In this document: positions 53,080-61,403 of the stretch, piece after piece
How positions within the stretch are numbered: position 1 is the stretch's first letter
Layout of the letters: each line of letters starts with the position of its first letter
Assembly: GCA_017394765.1 (NCBI GenBank)
Contig: JAFPXF010000026.1
Coordinates: forward strand, 62,001 to 126,000
Reading direction: 5' to 3'
Source of the DNA: Bacteroidales bacterium
GTDB lineage: Bacteria; Bacteroidota; Bacteroidia; Bacteroidales; WCHB1-69
Length of the DNA: 64,000 bases
Program-made: the position numbers and the translations under genes
Notes under the pieces: generated by a model
What the model saw: only the letters and a program-made list of their open reading frames with translations
Told to the model about the DNA's origin: nothing
Database searches by the model: none

Positions 53080-53739
53080 ATGAATAGTGGTTTGAATATC
53101 CTTGGCAACCAGAATTCGTTGTTCAATCAGTTTATCTCCGAGATTCGGAACAGCGATGTACAAAGCGACAGTTTGCGTTTCCGTCGTAATTTGGAGCGCA
53201 TTGGCGAGATTTTCGCCTACGAAATCAGCAAGACATTGCCCTATGAGGAGCGCGAAATCGTGACCCCGTTAGGCATAGCCAATATAGCATTGCTGCAGGA
53301 CTATCCTGTGCTGGCTACCATCCTGCGCGCAGGCCTCCCCATGCACCAGGGTATGCTCAACTATTTCGACAGAAGCCAAAACGCCTTCATCACGGCTTTC
53401 CGGAAATATGAGAAGGACGGCACCTTCGAGATAGAGGTGGACTACCTCTCCTCGCCCACCATTGATGACAAGACGCTGATCCTGGCCGACCCGATGCTGG
53501 CTACCGGTCAATCCATGGTGCTCGCATACGAGGAGATGCTCACCAAGGGCGACCCTGTACACACCCATCTTGTCAGCATCATCGCCTCTCGCCAGGGCTT
53601 GGACTACTTGCAGTCACACGTTTCTCCCACCAACACCACCATCTGGGTTGGCGCCGTGGACGAGGAACTGACCGCCCACTCCTATATCGTGCCCGGTCTC
53701 GGTGACGCCGGCGACCTGGCCTATGGCATCAAGGAATAA
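53080..53739 (+). CDS. upp: Uracil phosphoribosyltransferase
   Basis: 219 residues. Makes UMP from uracil and PRPP in pyrimidine salvage. The PRPP-binding loop LILADPMLATGQSMV, the uracil-flap segment TILRAGLPMHQGM, and the closing VPGLGDAGDLAYG motif are all diagnostic. Length is normal. It directly follows AT-rich repeats that supply its 5' leader. It converges on the cyclo-ligase gene with 2 bases between stops. Confidence 0.96.
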   Translation: MNSGLNILGNQNSLFNQFISEIRNSDVQSDSLRFRRNLERIGEIFAYEISKTLPYEEREIVTPLGIANIALLQDYPVLATILRAGLPMHQGMLNYFDRSQNAFITAFRKYEKDGTFEIEVDYLSSPTIDDKTLILADPMLATGQSMVLAYEEMLTKGDPVHTHLVSIIASRQGLDYLQSHVSPTNTTIWVGAVDEELTAHSYIVPGLGDAGDLAYGIKE

Positions 53740-53741
53740 CT

Positions 53742-54266
53742 CTATAACGTGACGACTTCATCCACGCGCCGGTCGTGCGGTTCCGTGGGAATGGACTCCA
53801 AAAATTGAAAATCAAAGCATATCCCGATGGTCTTCACCTCGGGATATTTTGCAAGAAAACGGTCGTAATAGCCACGTCCGCGCCCTAAGCGATGCCCGTC
53901 GCGGTCGAAGGCCATGCCCGGCACTACAATGAGATCCAAAGATCCTACATACGGCTTGTTCTTTGGCTCAAGAATATGAAAATCACCTTCTTGCATTTCG
54001 CTTTCGTCGGTCGCCTCCACAGGAATGATGTCATCGCCTGCCACGGTTGGCAAAATGATTCGTTTGCTTTTTTTCCAGGTGTCGATAAAGTCCATGGTTT
54101 GAACCTCGTCGGGCAACGAGGCATAGAGCATCACCCGTTCCGCCGCAACGAACGCGGGGTGTGCGGCCAACTTCATCATGATACGCTCCGATTGCGCCTT
54201 GAGTTCCTCCGGCGTGTGCTCTTTCTTTCGTCTCCGAATCTCCTGTCGTAAACTTTTCTTGTCCAT
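53742..54266 (-). CDS. 5-formyltetrahydrofolate cyclo-ligase
   Basis: 174 residues. Converts 5-formyl-THF to 5,10-methenyl-THF with ATP, returning stored folate to one-carbon metabolism. The N-terminal basic KKSLRQEIRRRKK, the LIVVPGMAFDRDGHRLGRG segment and GRGRGYYDRFL near residue 128 match the family; the last is the ATP-binding loop. Together with folP and folE it makes three folate-pathway genes in the window. A possible promoter box lies about 100 bases upstream. Confidence 0.94.
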   Translation of the reverse strand: MDKKSLRQEIRRRKKEHTPEELKAQSERIMMKLAAHPAFVAAERVMLYASLPDEVQTMDFIDTWKKSKRIILPTVAGDDIIPVEATDESEMQEGDFHILEPKNKPYVGSLDLIVVPGMAFDRDGHRLGRGRGYYDRFLAKYPEVKTIGICFDFQFLESIPTEPHDRRVDEVVTL

Positions 54267-54367
54267 TACGGCATTTATTTAGGGCTAAAATGTCACTTCT
54301 TATTATTCAAAACAGGGAAAAAAGAATGCTTTAGTTGAAAAGCAAAAGTTTTTCATCTTTCACTGCG

Positions 54368-54375
54368 CAAAAGTA
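54368..54375 (-). promoter_or_regulatory. Possible promoter -7 box of the cyclo-ligase gene
   Basis: TACTTTTG followed by CGC on the minus strand; the 100-base leader to the start is longer than usual here. Confidence 0.5.
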
Positions 54376-54443
54376 CACAAAAAATGCTAAAAATTAAAAT
54401 GTGGAAACCTTTTTTCGACAGACAGAACCAACTGTTTTTTTGC

Positions 54444-54451
54444 TATCTTTG
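54444..54451 (+). promoter_or_regulatory. Promoter -7 box of the C25 protease gene
   Basis: TATCTTTG followed by CGCGC, 27 bases before the start. A block AACCTTTTTTC, shared with the ECF-type promoters, lies about 35 bases further upstream. Confidence 0.6.
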
Positions 54452-54477
54452 CGCGCTTTTTTACAAAACACTTTTTT

Positions 54478-57400
54478 ATGAAAAATTCCTTTAAGAAAAT
54501 AATTCTTTTATTCTTCGTTTTCCTCGTTTTTACTATGATGACAGGTCAGGCGCAAGGCATTCGTTTCACCTTGTTGGAATCGACCTCTGACGGTGCTGTG
54601 GTGCGCGTGGAGTATCCGGACTACAAATCCACGCCTGTGGATGTGAATGGCGTCACAATGCAGAAGTTGTCCATGCCGCAGGCCTACCCTGTGCTGGAGA
54701 CCGGGGCGCCGGAATTGCTGCAGACCGCCGTTTCGCTCATTGTGCCCGACGGCAGCAACCCCACGGTGGAGGTTCTGGAGTCCGACTATACTTTAGTGCG
54801 TAATTTTGAACTGGTCCCGTCCAAAGGCCGCATCTATCGTAATGTGGACCCCGCCACCGTGAGTTATGTGAAGGGTGCCTCCTATTTCGAGAATAGATTT
54901 CTGAACGACAATACAGTCCATGTGGGCGAGACCTACCGTCTGCGCGACTATAGCGGCGTGGCCCTGCATCTCTACCCCTTCGCCTACAATCCTGTCACCA
55001 AACAACTGAAAGCCTATAGCAGCATGACCGTGCGCGTCCGCTTCAACAGCCGCACGGGCATTCGCCGCCTTGACCGCGTGGCCAAGGGTTTCAACGACAT
55101 TTATGCCAACCACTTCCTGAACTACAGCGCCGCCAAGTCCACCCCTTTGGAAGAGTACGGCGACATGCTCATTCTCGCCCCCGATAACTTCTGTGAGGCC
55201 ATGGAACCGTACGCCGCATGGAAAATTCGTAACGGCTATGCCGCTGAAATCGTACCTCTCTCTGTGGCTGGCAGCACCAGCTCTGCCATCAAGAACTACA
55301 TCCTGAACTACTACAACAGTCACAACCTCGCCTATGTGGTTATGGTGGGCGATAACCAGCAGTTCCCTACCATCAGTGCGGGTGGCAACATCAGCGACAA
55401 CTACTACGGCGAACTCGTGGGCGGTGACCGCTACCCCGATGTCATCATCGGCAAGATCTCCGCTGAAAACATTACCCAAGTGAGCACTCAGGTCAACAAG
55501 TTCATCCAATACGAAAGAGAGCCGCAAGAAAACACCCATTTTCCCGTGTTCATGGGCATTGCCTCTGACCAAGGACCGGGTGACAACAACGAATATGACT
55601 ACGACCATATCCGCAATATCGACAATATCTTGATGAACTACACCTATACCTCCGGTTACGAGATGTTCGAAGGAAGCCAAGGTGGACTCGACGCTTCTGG
55701 CAACCCTTCCGCCGCGATGGTGGCACAAGCCCTGAACAGCGGTGTGGGTATCATCAATTATTGCGGCCACGGCTCCGAAACCTCATGGGTATCCTCCAAC
55801 TTCAGCGTCAGCAATGTCAATAGCCTGACCAACTATCACAAGCTGCCGTTCATCATCTCCGTGGCCTGTGTGAATGGCGCCTACAACGGTCGTACCTGCT
55901 TTGCGGAGGCATGGCTGCGTGCCGAGAAGAACGGGCAGCCCACCGGCGCTGTGGGTGCGTTGATGTCCACCATCAATCAGCCTTGGGATTCGCCGATGTG
56001 CGCCCAAGACCGCATGATAGAACTGCTTACCGGAGCCCAAAACGCGGTACAACGCCACACCTTCGGCAGTATCACTTTCAATGGCCTCATCCACATGCTG
56101 GATGTCTATAATGACTATGAGGTTTCACGCACATGGATTCTCTTCGGGGACCCCGCCCTGCAAGTGCGCACTGCCGTGCCCCAGGACCTCATTGTTGATC
56201 ACCCTGTCTCTTTGCCCCTCGGCATCACAGAGGTGACGTTCACATCCGCCGTTTCCGGCACACGAGTCATCCTCACTTGTCATGACCAGATTATCGCACA
56301 AGGCAACATCGCAGGCAGCACACTCAATTTGGAAATTCCGACCTCCTTGACTGTCGGAGATACTGTTCAGGTGTTGGGCACTGCCTTCAACTGCATGACC
56401 TACGAGGGCAGTTTCCAAATTGTTCCCAACGATGGACCTTTCCTGATATGCCAGAACTTTGTTGTCAACGATGACAAAAACCACGACGGGTTGGCCGACT
56501 ACGGTGAGACCGTGACACTTGATGCCGTCATAAAGAATATTGGCTCCCAGACCGCCAACAACGGCACGATGCAGATATCTTCCGATGACCCCTACCTCAC
56601 GATTCTTACCAATAACTTGAACATCCCCACCATGACGGCGGAGTCCATGCAGACTTTCAACGGTGCATTCCAACTCAGGGTGTCAGATGACGCTCCGGCT
56701 TTCCATGACGCCAATATCCGAATATCCATCACAGTCAATGGGGAAGCCCACATGTTCAACCGCACCTTGAAATTGCATGCGCCAATGTTCAAGACGGGTG
56801 ATGTCGTTGTGGACGATGCCCAAACCGGCAATGGCGATAGTCGCCTCGACCTCGGTGAAACAGCCCGCCTTAGAATTCCCATTGTCAATGTTGGCAACGG
56901 AAAATCCCATCTGGGCAACATCACTGCCACAAGTCCAGATGGTAACCTAATCATCAATCGTGGTGTTTACGACCTGCCTGGAACGGTGGTCAATGGCAGC
57001 CAAATGTTGGTGATTGATGTGAAATCCAATTCAGAGCAACCCTCTTCTGCCACCTTGCGTCTTACGGTGTTGACCAGCGACGGTTTCCGTCAAGTTTTGG
57101 AAGTTCCCGTGAAAATCGGTTCCGTCATCGAAGATTTCGAGACGGGCGACTTCACGGCTTTCAGCTGGTCGAACAACAGCTCGCATCCGTGGATCATCAC
57201 CACGCAGTCCCCATACGAGGGTTCTTACGCTGCCCGCTCTGCCCAAATCGGGAATAGCGCCAGCAGTACCTTGTCTGTCACCCGCACGCATGAAAGTGCC
57301 GATACCCTCTCTTTCTACTTCAGAGTCTCCTCCGAGCAAGATTACGACTTCTTGAAATTCTCCATTGACAACCAGGTCAAGGAGAGTTGGAGCGGGGAGA

Positions 57401-57816
57401 TTGGCTGGACTCGGTACAGCATTGTCGTGCCTGCTGGCTCCCACACCTACAAGTGGCAGTATGTGAAAGACCAATATGTAAATTCCGGCAGCGACATGGC
57501 CGCTATCGATGCTATCAACTTCCCCTGCCTCGGCAAGACCTCCACGAGTGTCGAGGAGCATGTCGCGACCGATATTGCAGTTGTCCCCAACCCCACCACG
57601 GGTTTTGTGACGTTGCAGCTGCCCGCCGACCTCGTTGAATCCAATCTCCAGTGCCAAATCTTCGATCTGACGGGACGGCTTCTGATGCAACAGGAGATTC
57701 ACACCGACAGATCCACCGTCTCCTTGGAGGGTCTGACCGCCGGCATGTATCTCTTGAAAATTTTGGATACATACAATAAAAACGTTTTAGAGACGATTAA
57801 GGTTATCAAAAAATAG
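54478..57816 (+). CDS. Gingipain-family (C25) cysteine protease secreted by the type IX system
   Basis: 1112 residues. Signal peptide 1-25 (ends GQAQG). The C25 propeptide domain runs to about residue 225, with the YPVLETGAPELLQ motif typical of gingipain propeptides. The peptidase domain (about 225-580) has His431 in INYCGHGSET and Cys464 in SVACVNGAY, the C25 catalytic dyad. Two or three Ig-like and adhesion domains follow (about 600-1020). The last 85 residues are a T9SS type A sorting domain (VPNPTTGFVTLQL; IFDLTGRLLMQQE; GLTAGMYLLKI). Like gingipains and PorU it is exported across the outer membrane and probably trimmed at the C-terminus. Protease specificity is not known. surE starts 3 bases after its stop. 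Confidence 0.95.
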   Translation: MKNSFKKIILLFFVFLVFTMMTGQAQGIRFTLLESTSDGAVVRVEYPDYKSTPVDVNGVTMQKLSMPQAYPVLETGAPELLQTAVSLIVPDGSNPTVEVLESDYTLVRNFELVPSKGRIYRNVDPATVSYVKGASYFENRFLNDNTVHVGETYRLRDYSGVALHLYPFAYNPVTKQLKAYSSMTVRVRFNSRTGIRRLDRVAKGFNDIYANHFLNYSAAKSTPLEEYGDMLILAPDNFCEAMEPYAAWKIRNGYAAEIVPLSVAGSTSSAIKNYILNYYNSHNLAYVVMVGDNQQFPTISAGGNISDNYYGELVGGDRYPDVIIGKISAENITQVSTQVNKFIQYEREPQENTHFPVFMGIASDQGPGDNNEYDYDHIRNIDNILMNYTYTSGYEMFEGSQGGLDASGNPSAAMVAQALNSGVGIINYCGHGSETSWVSSNFSVSNVNSLTNYHKLPFIISVACVNGAYNGRTCFAEAWLRAEKNGQPTGAVGALMSTINQPWDSPMCAQDRMIELLTGAQNAVQRHTFGSITFNGLIHMLDVYNDYEVSRTWILFGDPALQVRTAVPQDLIVDHPVSLPLGITEVTFTSAVSGTRVILTCHDQIIAQGNIAGSTLNLEIPTSLTVGDTVQVLGTAFNCMTYEGSFQIVPNDGPFLICQNFVVNDDKNHDGLADYGETVTLDAVIKNIGSQTANNGTMQISSDDPYLTILTNNLNIPTMTAESMQTFNGAFQLRVSDDAPAFHDANIRISITVNGEAHMFNRTLKLHAPMFKTGDVVVDDAQTGNGDSRLDLGETARLRIPIVNVGNGKSHLGNITATSPDGNLIINRGVYDLPGTVVNGSQMLVIDVKSNSEQPSSATLRLTVLTSDGFRQVLEVPVKIGSVIEDFETGDFTAFSWSNNSSHPWIITTQSPYEGSYAARSAQIGNSASSTLSVTRTHESADTLSFYFRVSSEQDYDFLKFSIDNQVKESWSGEIGWTRYSIVVPAGSHTYKWQYVKDQYVNSGSDMAAIDAINFPCLGKTSTSVEEHVATDIAVVPNPTTGFVTLQLPADLVESNLQCQIFDLTGRLLMQQEIHTDRSTVSLEGLTAGMYLLKILDTYNKNVLETIKVIKK

Positions 57817-57819
57817 AAA

Positions 57820-58605
57820 ATGACAGATAAGAGACCTCTGATATTGGTGGTAAACGATGATGGCTATGAGGCGAAAGGTCTTGATGCCATGGTGGAGATT
57901 GCCTCTTCTTTCGGCGAGACATACGTGGTGGCTCCAGACCGCGCCCAGTCGGGCAAGGCGCATGCCATCACAATGAACGAACCTCTGCGGCTCAACCTTT
58001 ACAAGACTGTGAATGGTGTTCAGTATTGGCGCACCAACGGAACCCCCACCGATTGTATGAAACTTGGACAAAAGGTGTTGCTGAAGGACCGCCAGGTGGA
58101 CCTTGTGCTCTCGGGCATCAACCACGGTTCCAACTCATCCGTCAGTCTCATCTATTCCGGCACCATGGCCGCGGCCGTGGAAGCATGCTTCGACAACATC
58201 CCCGCCGTGGGCCTCTCCCTGCTCGACTATTCGCCGGCCGCCGACTTTACCGCCGCCGTGCATTATGGCAAGCTGATTGTCGGTCAGGTGCTCGAAAAGG
58301 GCATCCCTCCATATACCTGCCTGAATGTCAACTTCCCCAAGGCCTCCATTGAGGAGATTAAGGGCATTAAAATTACGCGGCAGACCAAGGGCTATTGGCA
58401 CGAGGAACTGGAGCCACGCACCGACCCATACGGCGGCACCTACTACTGGCTCGCCGGTTATTTGGTGAATACCGACGAGGGCGAGGATACCTGCGAGTGG
58501 GCCTTGCGACACAACTATATTTCCGTGCAGCCCGTTCATCCCGACATGACGGCTTACCATGCTATGAATGATATTAAATATTTAGAAGATGAATTTGAAA
58601 GATAA
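57820..58605 (+). CDS. surE: 5'/3'-nucleotidase SurE
   Basis: 261 residues. Survival protein E removes phosphate from nucleoside monophosphates and polyphosphate. Metal-binding Asp13 and Asp14 are in VVNDDGYEAKG; SGINHGSNSS gives the second ligand set, and SGTMAAAVEA follows. The start is 3 bases after the protease gene and the end overlaps the next gene by 17 bases. It is the second gene of an operon with the C25 protease, an unusual partnership. Confidence 0.96.
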   Translation: MTDKRPLILVVNDDGYEAKGLDAMVEIASSFGETYVVAPDRAQSGKAHAITMNEPLRLNLYKTVNGVQYWRTNGTPTDCMKLGQKVLLKDRQVDLVLSGINHGSNSSVSLIYSGTMAAAVEACFDNIPAVGLSLLDYSPAADFTAAVHYGKLIVGQVLEKGIPPYTCLNVNFPKASIEEIKGIKITRQTKGYWHEELEPRTDPYGGTYYWLAGYLVNTDEGEDTCEWALRHNYISVQPVHPDMTAYHAMNDIKYLEDEFER

Positions 58606-58906
58606 ATTACGCAGCGACTCTTTTGGCTTGGGTGTCTTTCTCGGCCTTGTAATTCCCATCGTGTTGTTTGCCATCATGTTTGGCGTGCTCTTGATAATGG
58701 TACACATGCGTCCCGACATGCTGTTGCGCAGCCCCGACCTCTACAAGAACGTGGTGCCCAAACTCATCCTCATCGCCATGTTGCCCTCCATCTTCATAAT
58801 GCGGCACTATTTGCTGAACCTGAAATACGACAAGACAGGGCGCGGCATTCTCACCGCCACGCTTATCCTTGCTGTGGCGTTTGTGGTGACGCAGTTTGCG
58901 TTGTAA
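58589..58906 (+). CDS. Small three-helix membrane protein of unknown function
   Basis: 105 residues with three hydrophobic helices (about 12-38, 58-75 and 84-104), a short basic loop, and no recognisable domain. The start codon lies inside the end of surE (17-base overlap), which suggests translational coupling. It may be an anchor or accessory for an envelope process; no function can be given. Confidence 0.75.
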   Translation: MNLKDKLRSDSFGLGVFLGLVIPIVLFAIMFGVLLIMVHMRPDMLLRSPDLYKNVVPKLILIAMLPSIFIMRHYLLNLKYDKTGRGILTATLILAVAFVVTQFAL

Positions 58907-58932
58907 CACCACGTTTGGGGAATGTAAAAAAC

Positions 58933-58967
58933 AACGTAGGGACGCCACACCGTGGCGTCCCTACGTT
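58933..58967. repeat. Palindromic repeat, GTAGAGACGC-like family (copy 3)
   Basis: Perfect 16-bp arms beginning AACGTAGGGACGCCAC with a three-base spacer. It lies between converging transcripts of the membrane protein and dnaJ and may terminate both. Confidence 0.8.
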
Positions 58968-58990
58968 ATGTTATTGTATTATGGGGTTGG

Positions 58991-60157
58991 TTATCTGTTG
59001 AAAAACTGTCTTACCCGATTGAAGACACTGCGGTCGTTTTTGCCCGGCTTGGGCGTGAAATTCTCGTGGGAACTCAATTTTTCCATAATTTCCTTCTCCT
59101 CCTTGGTAAGTGCCTTCGGCGTCCAGACGTTGACGTTGACGATGAGGTCGCCGATGTTGCGCGATTGGAGCTGAGGCAGGCCTTTGCCCTGAAGGCGCAG
59201 AATCTGCCCGCTCTGGGTACCTGCCGCGATTTTGATCTTGGCTTTGCCGCCGAGGGTCGGGATTTCGACCGAGGTGCCGAGGGCTGCCTGCGGAAAGCTG
59301 ATGTAGTAGTTGAGGTACAAGTTGTTGCCATCTCGCTCGAAGATGTCGTGATCGGCCACCTCGATAACGACGAAAAGGTCGCCGTTGACACCGCCGTTCT
59401 GGGCGGCGTGGCCTTTTCCGCGCATGGTGAGCTGCATGTCGTTGTCAACACCCGCAGGGATGGAGATGGTAATCACCTCCTCACCTTGCACGATGCCGTT
59501 GCCGTGACAGGTGGGACAGGGATCCTTGATGATTTCGCCGCTTCCGCCACAGCGGGAACAGACGCTTACCTGCTGCATGATGCCGAACATGCTGCGCTGT
59601 TGGCGCACCTCTTGGCCGGAGCCGTGGCATGTGGGACAGGTCTCCTTGCTGTGCTCGTCTTTGGCACCCGTGCCATGACAATGCTCGCAAGGCACATATT
59701 TGTTGATTTTGACTTTCTTCTCGGTGCCGGCAGCCACCTCTTCCAAGGTGAGCTTCACCTTGATGCGGATGTTGCCGCCTCGGCGCACGGCCCGCTGGCC
59801 ACCGCCCATGCCACCCCCGCCGAAAAGGTCGCCGAAGTTGAAGCCGAAGCCGCCACTCCCGCCGAACACGTCGGAAAAATGGCTGATGATATCGTTGATG
59901 TTGAATCCGGAAAAATCGGATGCGCTGCCGCCCATGCCGGCATGGCCGAACTGGTCGTAACGCGACTTTTTGTCAGGATTGCTCAACACGTCGTAGGCCT
60001 CCGCAGCCTCTTTGAACTTCTCCTCAGCCTCCTTGTCGCCCGGATTCCGGTCAGGATGGTATTGCATGGCCTTCTTGCGATAGGCCTTCTTTATCTCGTC
60101 TGCCGAGGCGCTCTTGTCCACACCCAGCACTTCGTAATAGTCTCTCTTTTCTGCCAT
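58991..60157 (-). CDS. dnaJ: Chaperone protein DnaJ
   Basis: 388 residues, full type I DnaJ. J-domain (1-70) with HPD at residues 34-36 that stimulates DnaK. A Gly/Phe-rich linker (about 75-135) is followed by four CxxCxGxG zinc modules ([32 protein letters not shown]), then the C-terminal substrate and dimer domains. It is 30 bases downstream of grpE on the same strand. dnaK is not in the window. It works with DnaK and GrpE in folding and stress. Confidence 0.97.
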   Translation of the reverse strand: MAEKRDYYEVLGVDKSASADEIKKAYRKKAMQYHPDRNPGDKEAEEKFKEAAEAYDVLSNPDKKSRYDQFGHAGMGGSASDFSGFNINDIISHFSDVFGGSGGFGFNFGDLFGGGGMGGGQRAVRRGGNIRIKVKLTLEEVAAGTEKKVKINKYVPCEHCHGTGAKDEHSKETCPTCHGSGQEVRQQRSMFGIMQQVSVCSRCGGSGEIIKDPCPTCHGNGIVQGEEVITISIPAGVDNDMQLTMRGKGHAAQNGGVNGDLFVVIEVADHDIFERDGNNLYLNYYISFPQAALGTSVEIPTLGGKAKIKIAAGTQSGQILRLQGKGLPQLQSRNIGDLIVNVNVWTPKALTKEEKEIMEKLSSHENFTPKPGKNDRSVFNRVRQFFNR

Positions 60158-60187
60158 AATCTCGCGATTTTGAAAGGATGTGAACGA

Positions 60188-60829
60188 TTATTGGCCGACC
60201 ACCACCTTGGCGTAGCGTATCACCTTGTCCTTTAACTTGTAACCCTTCTCGGTGACATCGATGACCTTGCCCTTTTCTTCCTCTTTGTCGGTAGGGAAGT
60301 GGGTTACGGCCTCGTGGAAGTCGGTGTCAAAAACCTCGCCGACAGCCTTGATCTCTTCTACGTCAAAACGTTTGAGAAGCTGCGACAACTTGTTGTATAT
60401 CAATGTAAAACCATCTTTTATGGCTTGAATGTCTTCCACCTTCTCATTGGCGGCAATGGCCCGCTCAAAGTCGTCAAGAACAGGCAGCAGGCTTACAATG
60501 ACCTTTTCGGAGGCCGTGGAAAGGAGGTCGAGTTTTTCCTTGTTGACACGCTTTTTGTAATTGTCGAATTCAGAGAAGAGGCGCAGAAAACGGTCGTTCA
60601 ACTCCGCCTTCTCTATCTTGGCCTCCTCCAACTGTTTTTCCAACTCCTCGATGCGCGTTTTCTCCTTGTGATTTTTCCTTGAAAAAATACTTTTCTTGGC
60701 ATTGTTGTCCACGTTGACGGATTCGGTGGCGACATCTGCCATATTGTCAGTTTCCGGAGTCTCCTCGGTTGTGGGCGCTTGCGGCTCCTGATTCTCAATG
60801 TTCGGGTCAATATCCTTTTCGTTTTCCAT
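60188..60829 (-). CDS. grpE: Nucleotide-exchange factor GrpE
   Basis: 213 residues. An acidic, low-complexity N-terminus (1-45) precedes the long dimerisation helix (about 60-115; RIEELEKQLEEAKIEKAEL). The DnaK-contacting beta domain contains FDTDFHEAVTHFP and VIDVTEKGYKLKDKVIRYAKV, the GrpE signature. It exchanges ADP on DnaK and is cotranscribed with dnaJ. No CIRCE element or clear TAnnTTTG box was found upstream; the 570-base spacer there is palindrome-rich. Confidence 0.95.
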   Translation of the reverse strand: MENEKDIDPNIENQEPQAPTTEETPETDNMADVATESVNVDNNAKKSIFSRKNHKEKTRIEELEKQLEEAKIEKAELNDRFLRLFSEFDNYKKRVNKEKLDLLSTASEKVIVSLLPVLDDFERAIAANEKVEDIQAIKDGFTLIYNKLSQLLKRFDVEEIKAVGEVFDTDFHEAVTHFPTDKEEEKGKVIDVTEKGYKLKDKVIRYAKVVVGQ

Positions 60830-60959
60830 AATATGTTTATTTTTAATTATTTACAATCCACAATACATTTGCGGGTGTACAGGCAAGCACACTCGCGTGG
60901 AGATAGAAGCAAATAATTTGCCAAACTTTAGAACTTTCTCTTTTTTTATTTGGGCGTGC

Positions 60960-61052
60960 CGGCGCGGCGGCGGGAAACCACGCATGGTTGTAGAGACGCA
61001 ATATTATTACGTCTCTACAACAAACGCGCATGCCATCAAATGCCGCCGCGCC
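60960..61052. repeat. Nested palindrome upstream of grpE (family copy 4 inside an outer inverted repeat)
   Basis: Inner palindrome 60987-61021: perfect 12-bp arms GTTGTAGAGACG with an 11-base loop. Outer inverted repeat: CGGCGCGGCGGC at 60960-60971 and its exact complement at 61041-61052. Together they can fold into one 93-base cruciform or hairpin. Confidence 0.75.
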
Positions 61053-61346
61053 GTCGGGCTTTACACTGCAATAATTTTGGTTTAAAACCCACCCCATTCC
61101 GTGAGACGCGAAGCGTCAAGCGGAACCTCCGTCTCGCCAGGGAACGCATTCCCACCAAAATCATTTCCGTTACAATCCCTCACGCACGCTCGTCGAGCCT
61201 CACATCCGTTTCGCGGCGAGCAATGCACCCCCTCGTCTCAATCGTCTCCCGCACCGCGATTGTCTCGCACACGCATCCCTCCGCTCGTTCCTCACGCTTT
61301 CCGAACAGCCCTTATGGTGCCGATTTTGTACTATTATGTATATATC
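61053..61346. other. GC-rich non-coding spacer
   Basis: About 290 bases between the nested palindrome and the ackA terminator. It contains short hairpins such as GGGAACGCATTCCC at 61140-61153 and GACGCGAAGCGTC near 61115, and is rich in CTCG/CGAG words. No frame has a credible start or family match. It could be a structured RNA or decayed repeat material; I cannot say which. Confidence 0.5.
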
Positions 61347-61376
61347 CAAAAAAGGCGGTACCTGATGGCACCGCCT
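61347..61376 (-). terminator. Terminator of ackA
   Basis: On the minus strand GGCGGT(G)/ACCGCC stem followed by six T residues, about 28 bases after the ackA stop. Confidence 0.85.
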
Positions 61377-61403
61377 CATTCCACAAATATATATGGTAAG
61401 GAG

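Noticed and set aside
60950..61399. Open frame of 149 codons in the ackA-grpE spacer
   Set aside because: Product is Arg/Ser-rich without any domain, runs through palindromes, and codon use is unlike the neighbours.
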